The notes under the pieces were generated by a model, which was not told the DNA's origin, did no database searches, and saw nothing but the letters and a program-made list of their open reading frames with translations. A stretch of 64,000 nucleotides of DNA from Guadua angustifolia (lineage: Eukaryota > Streptophyta > Magnoliopsida > Poales > Poaceae): assembly GCA_036346375.1 (NCBI GenBank), contig CM070504.1, positions 5,577,890 to 5,641,889 of the forward strand. Reading direction: 5' to 3'. Positions 34,611 to 48,075 of this stretch are shown here, piece after piece. Numbering within the stretch: position 1 is the stretch's first letter; every line of letters begins with the position of its first letter. Both the position numbers and the translations under genes were made by a program.

Positions 34611-35501
34611 ACCAACTAAGCAAAAATCTGATGTGGCATAGGAATTAAGGAAGGGAGGGAAGGAAAAACAAAGAAATCGTGTCTCATACAAAAAACTCGG
34701 TCTGCGCGGAAATCAAGACGCAAGAAACGAGCAAAATCGGGGTTGGACGTTTCTGCGCGCTGATCAAGGTGTGTTTGTGGTGCATACATTGGTTTATTAC
34801 TCTCTCTCTCCTCTAGACACTACTCATGAAAACCATGGGTTGAGAAACTATGCATTGGTTTATTGTTCTCTCTCTTCTTTAGACACTGCTCATGGAAACC
34901 ATAGGTTAGGACTGCCCTGATAGACGTTAGAATAGAGAAATACTCACCTAATGTGATGGGTAGAAGAAGAAGCAAGCAAAGCAGCACGGCGGACAAGGCG
35001 CCACGCCATACCTTGGGAAGCCGCGGCAGCAAAGGAAGTGCAATTGGGCCAGGCGGCTGAAGCATCATTGGTGTGCTTCGGCCGCCGAGACCCATGCTCG
35101 TAAAGGCTGCCATGTTGTTTACCTGTTTCTGTGCTACACTGTGGCGACCCACATAATTAGTCCATGGTAATGACAGTAACACTGCCACTACTCTGAGATA
35201 ATTATATGAATCTCAGCATACTAACTAATCAAAATATCGAACGCACCTGACGTTTTATTAGTTAATATACTGTGTTCAGAGTGTTGCAGCAGAAACAATA
35301 ATTAGAGACTGAAATAGAAACTTATTACATTTTATTGCTATACAGGCTACAAGTCCAATACATTAATTATACATAAGATCCAAGTACAATAAAATATAAT
35401 ACTAAAGTACTAATCATCTAAGATCCAACAAAATCTGCTTTTTCAGTTTTCAATTATCAAACATGCTACTACCATTCCTCATATATACCATACCCACTGC
35501 A
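34611..35501. other. No recognisable gene
   Basis: Contains an imperfect direct repeat at about 34795-34910 (GCATTGGTTTATT.CTCTCTCT...TAGACACT.CTCATG.AAACCAT) and AT-rich sequence towards 35500. No gene could be supported. Confidence 0.4.
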
Positions 35502-35840
35502 CCCCGACTTCAATACACATCAGCGGTATTTCTAATTTTAACGGTATCTGATTTCAATGAACATCGGCTATACTCATATTTTCAACTGTTCCCTGACTTC
35601 AATGCGCATCGACGAAACTTGTAATTCTAACACTACCCCGACTTCAATGCATATCGGCGATACCCCTAATTTTAATGGTTCCCCGACTTCAATGCACATC
35701 GGTGGCACTCCTAAATGTATCCTGACTACAATGCACATTGGATATACATTGAGTTCTAACTGTTCCCCTACTTCAATGCACATCGGTGGCACGTTGCATT
35801 CTACTGTTCCCCGACTTCAATGCATATCGGTGGTACTCCC
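35502..35840. repeat. Minisatellite, about eight units of 42-45 bp
   Basis: The core CCCCGACTTCAATGCACATC followed by GGTGGCACTCC-type sequence and TTCTAACTGTT recurs about every 45 bp, with unit differences increasing to the left. The 45-bp length keeps one frame open (recurring TSMHIGGT), which explains the 101-codon open frame at 35557-35862. I regard that frame as a by-product of the repeat. Confidence 0.88.
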
Positions 35841-36765
35841 TTCATATATATGTGCATTTTAGGGTTTTCTTAAAAGAGTTTTCCAATGCATCGATGTTAG
35901 CACATATAGCAAGATACATTTGATTAAAAAATAGATGATCAATGAAACTTGACTGAATTTTGATAAAAGCAATCGTCCTCACATGGTGGCTGAAGGTGAT
36001 TGCCTGATGATTGAATTTATTTCCTAAATTATGAAAAACTATACTTCAAATGGTTATTAATTTATTATATATTTTAGGGTGTCCAACCTTCTCGCCTTGT
36101 GTTGAATTAATACATGTATATTGTATATTTTAATTTGAAGTATTTGAATTTGACATATTTTAATTGAGTGTATTTTATTTTAGGACATTTTAACTTGCCA
36201 TATTTAAATTGACAAATTTTAATATGTCTTACTTACTAAGATTTTAGATCATGCTTTCATTTCAATAGAGGTATTTCCTTCCTATTTTTAATCATTATGA
36301 TAGTTGCTAATTTTATCACTTTCTTTAGCTATTTATTCGATCGCATTCATCCCACTTCTGATTTTTATTAAATTTTCTAACATCAGTATTATATATTGTT
36401 GGCATTATTACCATTTCTTTAGTTATTGTTGTTGTTGTTATTATTGTAACTTTATTATTTTTCTCTTCTCTCTTCTCCCATTTCCTTTTTTTCTTTCTTT
36501 TTTTCTTCCATTTATTTTTCTTTCTCTTTTCTTCTTTCTTTTTTCCTTCCTCTCAACCATTCTTATCCATTCTCCAGGCTCTTCTTCATCTCATCTCTCC
36601 CTCTCTCTTGGCTCTCCTACTGGCTCTTGGCCGCCGCTCCCTCGGCTATCTCGCTTTGGTGGCGCTCCCTTGGTCGTCGCCCCTGCCTTGGGCTGGCTTC
36701 CCCCGACTCTCCCTCGCCCAATCCAGCTCAACTCGGCGCCTTACGCCACTCAGTCGCCTGCTTGT
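35841..36765. other. AT-rich then CT-rich sequence, no gene
   Basis: AT-rich to about 36410, then a long pyrimidine-rich tract (36460-36620) and a short GC-rich block (36620-36760). The block appears to continue after the solo LTR at 38440, so the LTR split it. Its identity is unknown. Confidence 0.45.
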
Positions 36766-38439
36766 TGAAAGCATCTAGGCCCCTAAAAGTATCTCATGGT
36801 TTTGGTAATTAATGACAATCATATTTAAGAGACTAATATTTTTTGTTGAGTATATTGAAATAAGTTAGTCTCAAGGATCGGTGATCATGGAAGCATGGGA
36901 ATGGTGCAAAAGAAGATCAAAGTGTGAATCAAGTAAAGATAAAAATTCTAAGGACATTTTCTAGTCATTTTACCAATCTCGGAGTTTGGAGAAAAAGATT
37001 GGATTGCTAGAAATAGGGCCGTACTATTAAGAGGGGTTTCGACGTTATCTTGATGACGTCTTAAGGTCTAAAGGCTCAAATCGATTAACTACACTCATGC
37101 ATTGTCTCATAGAAATTCATTGTTTATAAACTCTAAAGAAAGTCTCTGGAACCCCGATGCTACCGCCAAGGGCATCCCGGTGCTACCCGGGTAGCGGTAG
37201 CACCGGTCCCTAGGCCGGTGTGTAAAAACCCGAGAGGGGTTTTTGGGGTCCAGGCAGGACAGTGCTACCGCCCATGGTAGCCAGGTGTAAAATTTTCAGA
37301 GGCGCACTATTTTGGGTTCTGACAGGGTGGTGCTACCGCCTATGCTAGCCCGGTGCTACCGCGGTAGCGGTAGCACTGGCCCCCTAGCCCGGTGCAAAAA
37401 TTCCAGTATGGGGTGGTTTTTGGATTTTCTTGAAGGGCGGTGTCACCGCCCATGGTAGCCCGGTGCTACCGCCCGCGGTAGCACCGGCCCTATGGCACGG
37501 TGTGAAAATTTCAGAGAGAACTCCGTTTGGCTCTAAAATTAAACAGTAGCCCGGTGCTACCGGTCCCAGTTGGGCGGTAGCACCAGATCTCCTGAGCAAC
37601 ATCCTCTGTCAATGTATTAAATTCTCTGACGCACCCACGGGATGGAGCTCGGTGCTACCTGTCCTACATAGGCGGTAGCACCGGAAATCCTGACTTGGTC
37701 GGGATTTCGAGCTCAAACGGCTAGTTTTGGTTGTTGTGGTTATAAATACCCCTCCACCTGTCATCTACAGCAGCTCTTGGGTCTTATTGAACATACTTGA
37801 GCTCTTGCAAAGTCCTCTCCTCTCTTTAGTGCATTCATTTCACATTTAGAGCAAGTGAGGAGAGAAATTAAGTGTTGCATTTAGGGTGAGCCTTTAGACA
37901 CTCGATTCGACCTCAAGCAAGCGTCAAACTTGATACTCTTGGAGGTTGATGTCTCCTAGACGGCTTGGAGGCGTGTGGATTCGGAGATCTTCACAAGGAA
38001 GCTTGTGTGAAGGTCCGATCGTTGTGAAGGCAAGGAGCTCGCCTACCCGGAGTGGGGAAAAGCTACCATGAGTGATCGAGGAAGACTCAAGTGGGTGGAG
38101 CCGGCTTGAAGAAGTTCAAGTCACCTCAACATGGAGTAGGGGAAACCGGCAAGTCTCCGAGACCACGGGATAAATTCTTGTGTTTATCTATTGTGGTTTG
38201 CATTTCTTGTTCTCTTGAGAGAAGTTTCAATTCATGCTACTTAAACATTGTGCTTAGTGTAGAATTGTATTTGGAATACTTGAGTAGTTGGGAAAATTTA
38301 GGATTCATTAGAAGTGCTCGGTATTAAAATTGTCAAAGTTACAATTTGTGCTTAGTGATATTTAAAATTGAAATTAAAGTAGCAAAAATTTAGAAACCTC
38401 CTATTCACCCCCCTCTAGTCGGTTATCCTTGATCCTACA
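36766..38439 (+). mobile_element. Solo LTR of a retrotransposon, 1674 bp
   Basis: It starts TGAAAGCATCTAGG and ends TTGATCCTACA. The same 5-bp CTTGT sits on both sides (36761-36765 and 38440-38444). A TATA box (GGTTATAAATACCC, near 37740) and the pre-terminal CTATTCACCCCCCTCTAG motif are typical of long grass LTRs. The left half has many short GGTGCTACCG / CGGTAGCACC inverse pairs. No internal region or second LTR is present, so it is most likely left by recombination between the LTRs. Confidence 0.82.
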
Positions 38440-38444
38440 CTTGT

Positions 38445-41400
38445 CACATGGCTTCGCCGCCTGGCTCCTACAGCTGGCCATCCAGCCCCCATCGTCTTCA
38501 GCCTCACCGCCGAATAGATTCATCGATCCCTGCCGGCTCATGCACCTCTCCCTCGTGCTGCCTATGCTTGGCCAACGCTACTGTCGTCTAAGCCGCCATT
38601 GCCGGTCAAGCATCACACGCCCGAGTCCGGATTTGATTCTCATGCCAATTTTAGCGCCAAATGGGTTGTGCCAAATTCGGGATCGATTCCTGACTTTTGA
38701 ACGCGAACCAAAATTTAGTGCTCTCAAAATTTTGGCTTAGAAGAAAAATTGAATCCAATGATTCATTGGGGCTTAGTCTTTTGGTGCTAGTCTTCCCATG
38801 TGGGATGGCAATGTGGGCAAACCGGTAAATGATCTTTTTTTTTTTCCCCATCTCCTTACTCTCTCTCCCCAACCGCCACTCCTTCCCTCATTTTTTCCTC
38901 GCTACTTGGCTCCTCTACCTGGCGACCAGCTCTCTCGCTGCCTCCTGCCACTTCATGGCCCTGCTCCTCCGGCCCGCTGGCCTCCCTCTCCTCCCGGGCG
39001 CCTCCTCCCACTGGCTGCTCCCCTGCACCGGGCGCCTCCCTCTGCGCCGGCTCGCCTCCTCCACTGCTTGCCCAGCCCCCCACGCCGCCCATGGCCACTT
39101 GCCACTGTCATGCCTCCTCTCTGGTTGCTATGCCAGTCTCTCCTCCTCTCTCTCTCCTCCTCTCCATCTCCATGGCTAGCTAGGGTTTGAAATGTGTTTG
39201 GGGAAATTGCTCCAAATTAATTAGTGCATGCTAGGTGTTTGCTAAATTGTCTAGGAGGCTCTCAATATGGTATAACTTGGTGATTTAGTGTACTGAATGC
39301 TAATGCATGGTGTTGTGGTTGGGAAATGAGTTCACTTCTATGCGTTGACCGTACGTTTGATTTCAACTTCAAAGTATGATGGGTTAATTAATTAGGTTGT
39401 GGCTATTTGGTCCAATGATTGTTGGAGGCATACTGGTATATCAAGGTTGCTATGTTCTGCTTGGGCAATGAATTGACATGTTGGAGATTATATATAATTG
39501 GATGAATTAGTCTTGAGATGAGCTTTGTGCAACCTCATTTTAGTTCAGTTTATGTTTCCAATAGCATGCTTCTTTCTTTTAGGCTCTTGCTCCATATTTC
39601 TTTCAAGATGATTTTTTTAGTAATCAGGGAGTGTGGTTACAGTGAGAAAAGAAAAAAGGGAAGAAAGAAAGGAAAGAAATAATAACTTTTGTTGTCGATT
39701 TGGCCACTGGTCGTAGGAACAAAGTCAATTAATCTCGGTGTTCTCTCCTTCAAGTTCCGGAGTTGTCTTGCATATCATAAATCTTATTGACCTTGTTCTT
39801 TATAAAATAAGTAAATATCAAATTAGCAAGTAGATTTGAACGTTTAAGTGTAATCTTCTAACTTTGGGTTACAAAATAGTTCGCGCTTGTGCATGAGTAT
39901 GAGGAGGAGTTGAAGATGTGGAATCGAGTGTATTTGTGCCGAGATCATTCCTTTGTGATCTGTGATATATGGGGGCCTAGTGGAGGGTAATAATGCTGAG
40001 GTTGTATGGCATGGGTGAATCCAATTTATAATGGGTGATAAACAGTTAAGTCTCTAGCTATGGAGGTTTCGGCTCAAATAGTGTTGAGCAAATTCATAAT
40101 GTCGCTTGGTTGCTAGTGTGGAAATTCGCATTTGTATTTCGTTTTGTCTTGATGAGTGCTTGCATTATCGTCTTTAATTCTCATTCCATCTCATATGCAT
40201 TGCATGCATCTCATTCATATGCACTTGCTTTCGTGTAGAGAACGAAACCATGGAGGGTGACGTGGCGTGGTCGAGGGGACATCGGTGGACAAGTTGTCGT
40301 TGAGGATCCCAGAAGTCTGCAGCAAGCACCTAAGCATGTTTATCCTTATGTATCGTTATTTTTGAGAATAATGTGATTAATTGAAATGTTAAGTATTGCA
40401 TTAGGAATTGCCATGTGGGATAGGAATAGATCCTATTTGTCTGCACGCACACCCCTTGTATTCGCTCGAATATCTCCTTTTGAGCTAGACTATGGGTATT
40501 AATGAGTCCGTGCTTAGAATGCTTAGATGTCGGGGGGGCCAAGTGACGGAGGGTTCCGTCACTTGCGGTTGTTATCATTACACACATACTACATTATGTC
40601 GGACTTGGGATTGGGAAAGGTTTTGGAAAGAAATGAATTGTGGACCCAAGCGGGAGTTGGTTCATTTGGGTACGGAGACTCAAATGTGTAGCCCCGTCAG
40701 TGTCGCTTAAGGACCGATCCGTAAGTGGAATAAGATTGAGCACACCCCGGTTGGTCGCATGTCTGATTATGGTACGGTAAGCCACTCTTTCTCTCATATG
40801 GAATCGATGGACCGTAATCTCCGTGGTTGGACGTGGTTGAGGGCGAGGCTTAGCGACTCTCGAGCGCCAAGCCGGGCTTGGGGCTGCTCGAGGGGTTGCT
40901 AGGTTTTCGGACCGCAGGAGGACGCTTCAGCGATTGGGTATGATTGGGAGGGGGTTGACACTAGGCCCTTGTGGTAAGTGTCGTGCGATCAATGCTTCCC
41001 TGCAGGGTTAATTAAGCGATTCGAATTGCCGCGCTCTCGGATATGAGCACGCTTGGTCCGAACTTCTTCTGCGTAGTAAACAACTTGAACTTGTGGTTCG
41101 CCGTTGGGCTTGAGCTAAATTTTGATATGAGATGACTTGCTTTACATTCTGTTAATTACAATATCATGCTAGAGGTAGGTGCTTTTACGACTGCTAATTA
41201 TATTGAGAAAAACTTGAGTAGATGACTAAAATTGAAACAAAGTTAAGCATTTCCGCACTTTTAACCTAAGCCTGTTTACCTTGCTACCGCCAAATGCATC
41301 TCCTTTGGAGTCGGTCATATATGGACCCCGGGTAAGTCTTGCGAGTACCTTCTGTACTCATGCTTCTGCTTTGTGGTTTTCAGGTGAGGATCAGGTGGGC

Positions 41401-44400
41401 GGATGCGAGTTCTGCCCTTACTACCTCTCGGTGACCGGGCGGGGCACCGAGTAGAGGCTTAGCGCGACATCGCACACGCCCGGAAGTGTTCAGGGGCAGA
41501 ACACTTCCGGAGAAGTTTTATTTTGCTAATGTGTTGCGATTTGATTCCTTTTGTTGTATAGATAGCCTTTTAAACTGTGTTTCATCGTTGTTTAAGTCTC
41601 TGTCGATGTCTCGTGGATGGCTTCTAATTGTGATCGTACTGCTGTTGTGGTTGTTGCATTACTTTTGGATATATATATACTGCAACTGTGTTTTCTTGTC
41701 TGCTGAGTGGATGTCCATAGGTTCTAGGAGGGTCATGCCGAAATTTTCCAGATTTTTGGAGTCTTGGTCAAATTCTTAGTTCTGGTGTGGTTTAGAGTCT
41801 TGGAGTTGTTGCTAAGTGTGGTTTGGTGGTTGTCGGGTTGTCTTTGTGCCGGGTGTTTCCGCGTGCGTGTTTGGTTGCTTGGTTTCGAGTTCGTTGCCCC
41901 TTTATGCAAATTGAATTGATATCGCATTGAAACGGTATGCGGGCGATCTGGGCGAAGTTCGGTCGATATCGGGGAATACTGGGGCGGTTGTCGAGTTCAT
42001 CGAATGGGCCGACGTTGTCTCCATTGGGCTTGGGTGTTAGACCGCGAGCGCCACCGCGATCCGTTGCTAACCTCCAATTCCGATGTGGACGACGGGACAT
42101 TCGATAACCCGAGGACAGTCTGGGCGGCTCCTCTCAGCTACCCCCTCTGTCTTCACCTCAGTCTGATCCTCCCCTCCCCCAAGTCTCACTCCCTCGACCA
42201 CCGGTTGCCATCGGCCTGCCTTGTCCCCTCCACAAGCCCTTGGCCCACTCGGCATCAGCGCCTAAGTTTACTGGCCTCCACCAGTGGTTGTTGGGCATCC
42301 TAGCCTCGCCTCCTCGGCTGCACCGGCCCCTGGCTGCCTTGTTTTGGGCCCCGCTCAACCCCAACACTGGCCTCCCTTGACTTGGCGCCGCGTTGGCCTC
42401 CCTTGATCTACCCTTGGTGGCTAGTGATGGATGATGGCTGACCTCCTCCTCTCTGCTTACGGTTGCCACCTCCCTTTCTTCCCCATTTTTTTACTAATTC
42501 CTTATTACTTTTCGTTATACGATGTTAGATGATTTCATATGTGGGGTTTGTGGTATGGGTTAATGATGAACATGGGTGGATTTGCTATTGATGGACGGAG
42601 CCGTGACGACACTCGGTGATCTCCCGTATGCCGGGGAGTGCTAGGAGGTCGTCGGACACGCGCGTCACAACCTTTAGCACACACACGCTGAAACCTTAGT
42701 TACCAGTATTCTTCATATATGAACTCTATGTTTCTATGATTCATCTAAATCTTAAATGTATGCCAATGGTGGCATACCTGGTGAGGTTGAGATTGAGATG
42801 GGGATGGGTTGTAATGGTGGTGAGGTTGATGGCGATTGGATGCAGTGTTCCTTTTGCTTTTTGGTTGCTGGTGGTGGAATTCTTGGCCGACCGCTCCTAG
42901 TACCTTGCTTTTGGCCTTAGGTCTTGAGGATGAGCTTGGTTGCTCCTTACTGCAGCTGCTTCTGGCCTCCTCTTGGCCCGCTTGCACCTGGAACTTGCCT
43001 TCTTGGCTTGGCCTTTGGTTGTGGTGGTGTATGGAGGAAGGAAAATATGGCTTGCTTGCTTAGCTTGGAAGTTCTTTGGTGGCTTTGGGGAAAATGGCTT
43101 TTACTAGAGGGGTATTTGGCTAGGACTGGTTCTTATCCCTTAAAATAGTGATGCTTTTACTCTTTACCATGGAGGCTTTTACCATTTTTACTATAGGATA
43201 TTTGTGCAATGATATGGTTACTCGATAAATGGTAAGTTGATTTAATACCGATGATGAACCTAATATAGCGAGAGGTGACGACTGGTCCTAGATAGTCTAG
43301 TATCTCGATGAGCGTGATATATTCACATATGGGTCTGACGGCAATAAATCTCAATCTTTTATTTGCTTATACATGTCTATGCATTTTGCTATTAACTGTG
43401 TTTAGGTGATTAGTGATTGAAGCCACAGATCTTTGGAGATTAGATTGTAGGTCCTTAGTAATATTTTGTATTTCTTTTGTTGTAATTACTATTGTATTTG
43501 ATCCCGGTGTATAATTCATATATGATATTTTTGTTAGTGAATGGAAATGTGATCACTTTTAGGTTTCTGTTTTAATTAAGTGTATTATTATTCGGTTTAT
43601 GATTTCTATCATATTGGTTAATCTTTTGGGTTGTTTGATACACACCCATCGGAAGAAACACATGTCACTCCCTGTCCTCCCATGATGACCCATGGGGTTA
43701 TTTCCACAAAAACGCGAGCGCCAGACTACTTTCGCAAACAAAAGGGCAAAACAAGGCTAGTACAATAAAAGTTTCTCAAAGCGGCTGTTAAGAGTCGCTC
43801 TTGTTCAGATTTGCATCATAGATTATGGTGAAAAAATGCAATGCTTGATAGATCGATAATCTGGCTCACACCGTTCCTTAAAGAGATTTCATAAAGAAAA
43901 CCGTTCATATATGCTACATACGTGTTTGGATCCTTTGGGACAGGATCCTTTCGTTGCTCGATCTTTCACCAAGCTCCATCATTACTGTCGCCACACAAGC
44001 TCTGCCAGCTCCTTTCCCCATTGCCCTCCTCTTCAAGCTCGACAGCAGAGGGTGCCCCTCCACTCGATGGCGGCAGTAAGTGGCTGGAGGTCGCAACGTC
44101 GAGTGGAGGGAGTAGATATGAGAGGTTGTGGTTGTGTGGATGCGAGCGGCGCCGAGCTGCGGAGTGATGTGTTCGGGAGCATATGAGGAAGATAGGGTAA
44201 GCAAGTGTGGCGCTATCCAGCCAGATCTCGACAGCAGCATCATGGGATTGAACCATTAGAATTGCAGTAGCCTTTCCCTCCTCCGCCCTAGAAGCTAAAG
44301 CCACCGGCGCCGTCATTCTTCAGTCTTCTCTCGGCATCTTCCTCTTCTGCTATCCTTCCTTGCCTCTCTACTCCTGCGTGGTGCACTCCCCCACCCTCTA

Positions 44401-45695
44401 CGTTCCGTCGCCAACACCAGTTCCCTCCCACCGCTGGCGCTGCACCATCGTCGTTACATGCTGCATCGCTCCTAGCATGGAATTAAGGTGGTGAGGCGAC
44501 CCCCACGAGTAGTCAGTCCCACGAGCGGCAGAGCCTTGTGCCAAAAGAGGCAGCGGGCCTCGGAGGTGGCACCCTCTTCTTGCCTAGGGTTATGAGTTCG
44601 CCTACGAAATCTTTGCTCTTCTGCAACAAGATCGATTTGCTTCTTCTATGATTTTTAGAGTTTTCTATTTTACGAACTTGGTTCTGGAAGATCCTTGGTC
44701 ATTGCCTCATTGGTGGGGAGGATGAGGTCTCATTTCATGGGGAACCTTGATTACTGCATCCGATGCTCGGATATCGGTCAACTCTTGCATCCTGAGAAAG
44801 GTTTGTTCCTTAATCCCCTTTTGATTGATGTAGAAGACGTTAATATTAGAACCGGGAGCCGGCCATGTTCATCTCCATTTCTTAAACAATATTATGATTC
44901 CTAAAGTTAGTTCACAAGAAAATATTTTTTTGAGGCACGGACAGCTGTGATACAAAAAATTGGGCATTGATGACATTTTTTAGCTTCCGATTCTAATAAC
45001 ATCTTAGAAAGGTGCAGATTGATGCAATGGTTCAATTGTGTTGTTACCGTTTGAGAATGTACATACTTGGAAGGATGATCGATGCTTTCGCATTATAGTT
45101 TGTGGTTGTATCGAGTAAATCACCATATCAATCCCTCTCCTAGGCTAAATGGGTCGCATTGAGTATTGGCAATATTCATGTTGATTGTTGCCTGTGACAT
45201 CCTCGACAAAATGGTTAGCTAACAAGAAACCGTGTGCATCAAAGCGATTTAGCTACCCAAGTGGTGTTAGCAGTAAACAGAATGCATTGTGGCCATGTCT
45301 ATAGATGCTTTCCTTATGGATTTAGTTCCCAGTTTTTTTTCTCTTGCCTTCATGCCATTTTCTTAGTCTCACATTTTGCCTTTTCCTTCGGTCACCATGG
45401 CTAGGCGGTGGATTCGTTGAGCAATAGCTTGCATTCATACTGTTACAGATTTTGAACTTAATGTAGGTGAGTTTTTATATTCAGCATGCAATTGTGCTTT
45501 CGAAAAAAACATGCACGTGGTGACTCACTGTCTCTAGCTGCTTATTGGGATGTAGCCCCTGATTTTTTTTTTTAATGTTGGGATGTAGTTTCATTGCATC
45601 ATTAAGCCAAAATGACATGGATGACCAAGGTTCTTGCGTCGTACTGTCCTAGAGGCATTTCAATTCTCACATTCATTTCAGTTTTGCCTAAGGTT
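38445..45695. other. Retroelement-like non-coding region, no host gene recognised
   Basis: Low-GC and CT-rich blocks alternate (38860-39180, 42120-42480, 42780-43060). The style resembles the long non-coding parts of grass LTR elements, but I could not find an LTR pair. A perfect 11-bp stem-loop, CAAGTGACGGA/TCCGTCACTTG, lies at 40540-40565. 43900-44700 is CT/GC-rich with open frames lacking known motifs. No gene could be supported. Confidence 0.4.
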
Positions 45696-45704
45696 GTGGT
45701 ATAG

Positions 45705-45829
45705 GAATTTTTTTAATAATACATTTTTTATTCGAAATTTCAAAAATATTCCACCAAATTTTTTTTCAGAAATATACCTCTATCGCCCGTCCAACGGGTG
45801 ACAGGGGCCTAAATAGAAAAATACACGGC
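45705..45829 (+). repeat. MULE left terminal inverted repeat
   Basis: Matches the inverse of 50361-50487. It includes ACATTTTTTATT, TTTCAAAAATATTCCACC, AGAAATATACCTCT and CGCCCGTCCAACGGGTGACA. Confidence 0.92.
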
Positions 45830-46600
45830 ATGACAGTGCAAGGCCGACGTGGCCTCTGTCGACGCATTTAACGCATGCACAGAGTTGAATGGCGCTGTCG
45901 CCATTTAACGTCTTGACAGAGTTAAATCGACCGATGGTCGTGGCGGCATGGGGACGCGGGTTTCGCCGCCTCACCAAAGTGCGACAGAGCGCGTTTATAT
46001 GAGCCGCTCACCGAAGACTGTGCTCATTTGTGCGCCCGGGAAGAGAGAGAGGGGAAGGGGGAAGAGGGGAGAGAGGGGAAGAGAGAAGGAAGAAGGGGAG
46101 ATTCTGCACCACTGTTTCGAGGTAAATTTTTGTTGTTTACTTTTCTTAGCAAAGAAATTATGATATGTTAGAAATAGTTAGATGTAGAGCATTGTAGCAA
46201 AGAAATAGTGGTAGATTAGAAATAGTTTTAGATGTAGGTTACGGATAAATGTAGGTAAATTGATAGGTCACAGCTAGTTCTAGTTTAGGAAATTTAGATA
46301 TTTTCTACGGATAGGAGTATATCGGTATATATTGATGGAAATATAGTTACGAATGAGTATTTTTTAATATATAAGTACATCGATATTTAATGTATATATT
46401 GTTAGGAATGAATTTTTACGGATAGGAGTATATCGGTATATATTGATGGAAATGTAATTTTTTTACCAGATATAACTACATCGATATGAATTATTAGGAA
46501 TGTAGATGTTTTTTACGGTTAGATATATATTTTCGTAGCATGTAGGTATAGTTATGTTACGTCATAGTATTTTGTACGGAAGATAATTAATTGTGGGTGA

Positions 46601-47780
46601 ATGAATGGATTCACAGATATGGCGAATCGAGTTCCATTTAGGATTTATTATGGAGATGGGGTTGTAATGCATGGTTTGGAGGGTGCAGATCTAAGTAACA
46701 TGCAATATGTGGATGAAAGTTTGAGTAGGGTCGAGGAGCGCACATTTGGTTCCAGATTGAAATGGTTGTATTATACTTTTCGGATGGAAGAAGACAAGTG
46801 TGAGTTGAAGGTATTTTGCCTATGTAGTGTCTTGTAAACGACACTATTTATCGGGAGTTAGTTGAGCTAAAGGAACCGCATCGTGGAGATCATATGTGAG
46901 GGGGGCAGAGCAACGGGATGGAATCGAGTGCTTTTAGTGCGAGCATATGAGAGGATGTTGCCCCAGCAGTTAGCTTGACGGCGGTGAGTGTAGTCACCTC
47001 AAAATGAGCTCACTTCGGTGACACCGAAATTGGGGGATCTAGCGATGAGCAACATGTTCAAAAAGTGGTGAACAGTTCGGGCCGGAGGATGATGAAAATG
47101 TTGACCAAGAAGCGCGGGGACTGGTAGACGAAGGTGAGCAAATTGAGGAAATAACAGCTAGGATGGAAGAGGAAGACCGTGAGTACAACAGAGCAGAAGA
47201 GGAGGACGATGATGAGTCGGATGAGGAAGATGGAGGAGGTACGGAGCCGCTTGTGCCAGCCGAGTGGAGCACGTAGCAATTTGAAAATATGGTTGTCAAT
47301 GAAATGAAGGAGATGCCTTGGCAGTATAGTGATAATGAGGTTAGGCATAACAAGATGTACCGACAAAAGAGGTCAGGCAGATGCCGTGAAAGATTGGGCT
47401 CTATCATTAAGAAGGACTTTCGGGGTTAAGAAATCCACCCCAAGTCGCTACGACGTGGTGTGTGAGATCCATGGGTGTCCGTGGAGAGTGCACGCAGACA
47501 AGCCCAAATGGGGCATCCATTGGCTATGTTCAAGGTTGAGCAAAGACACATGTATGATCGAGGAAACAAGTGATGGCTCACAGAACTCACATCCGGTATG
47601 TCGCGAACATCATGTATGCAGAGATAGTGGAGAACATGAGTTTTGAGCCCCGTGCTATTATCCGAGCGATCGAGAATAGATATCAGTACACAATTAGATA
47701 TGGGAAGGCGTGGAGGGCGAAACAAAAGGCATTAGAAATGAGGTTTGGGAAGTTTGAAGACTCGTACCATAACCTCCGCC
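46601..47780 (+). pseudogene. MURA-type transposase, N-terminal half only
   Basis: The start MNGFTDMANRVPFRIYYGDG and the following 78 codons match the usual N-terminal domain of plant MULE transposases. An acidic linker (47070-47270, rich in EEED) precedes the MuDR DNA-binding-like domain: AVKDWALSLRRTFGVKKS, RYDVVCEIHGCPWRVHADKP and a later C. Then comes the helical stretch FEPRAIIRAIENRYQYTIRY and KAWRAKQKALEMRFG. In family members the DDE catalytic domain follows. Here the sequence passes at about 47780 into short degenerate repeats, and no catalytic domain or CCHC finger is seen. Frame changes near 46830 and 47550 and stops break it further. Confidence 0.8.
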
Positions 47781-48075
47781 AAGATCGCTATCGCCTTTAC
47801 CAGTCGACACGACAACACACGCAATGTTTTTCCAATAGCGATAGACTACTCATTGCTAGCGAATTTTACCACCGACACGACGACAAACGCGTAGCTTTCT
47901 CAAGCGATGTGACTACTCATCGCTATCGCCTTTTAGCATCGCCGAGACGACAACACACGCTAGCAGCTTTACCAGGCTAACCCCTCACCACCACTATAAA
48001 ACAGGCCGAGGGTAGACATCCAACACAACCTAACCAAAGAATAAACGCCACCGAATCTACACAAATTAGGGCACA

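Noticed and set aside
35557..35862. 101-codon open frame in the minisatellite
   Set aside because: It is explained by the 45-bp repeat length, a multiple of three; no start context or conserved domain.
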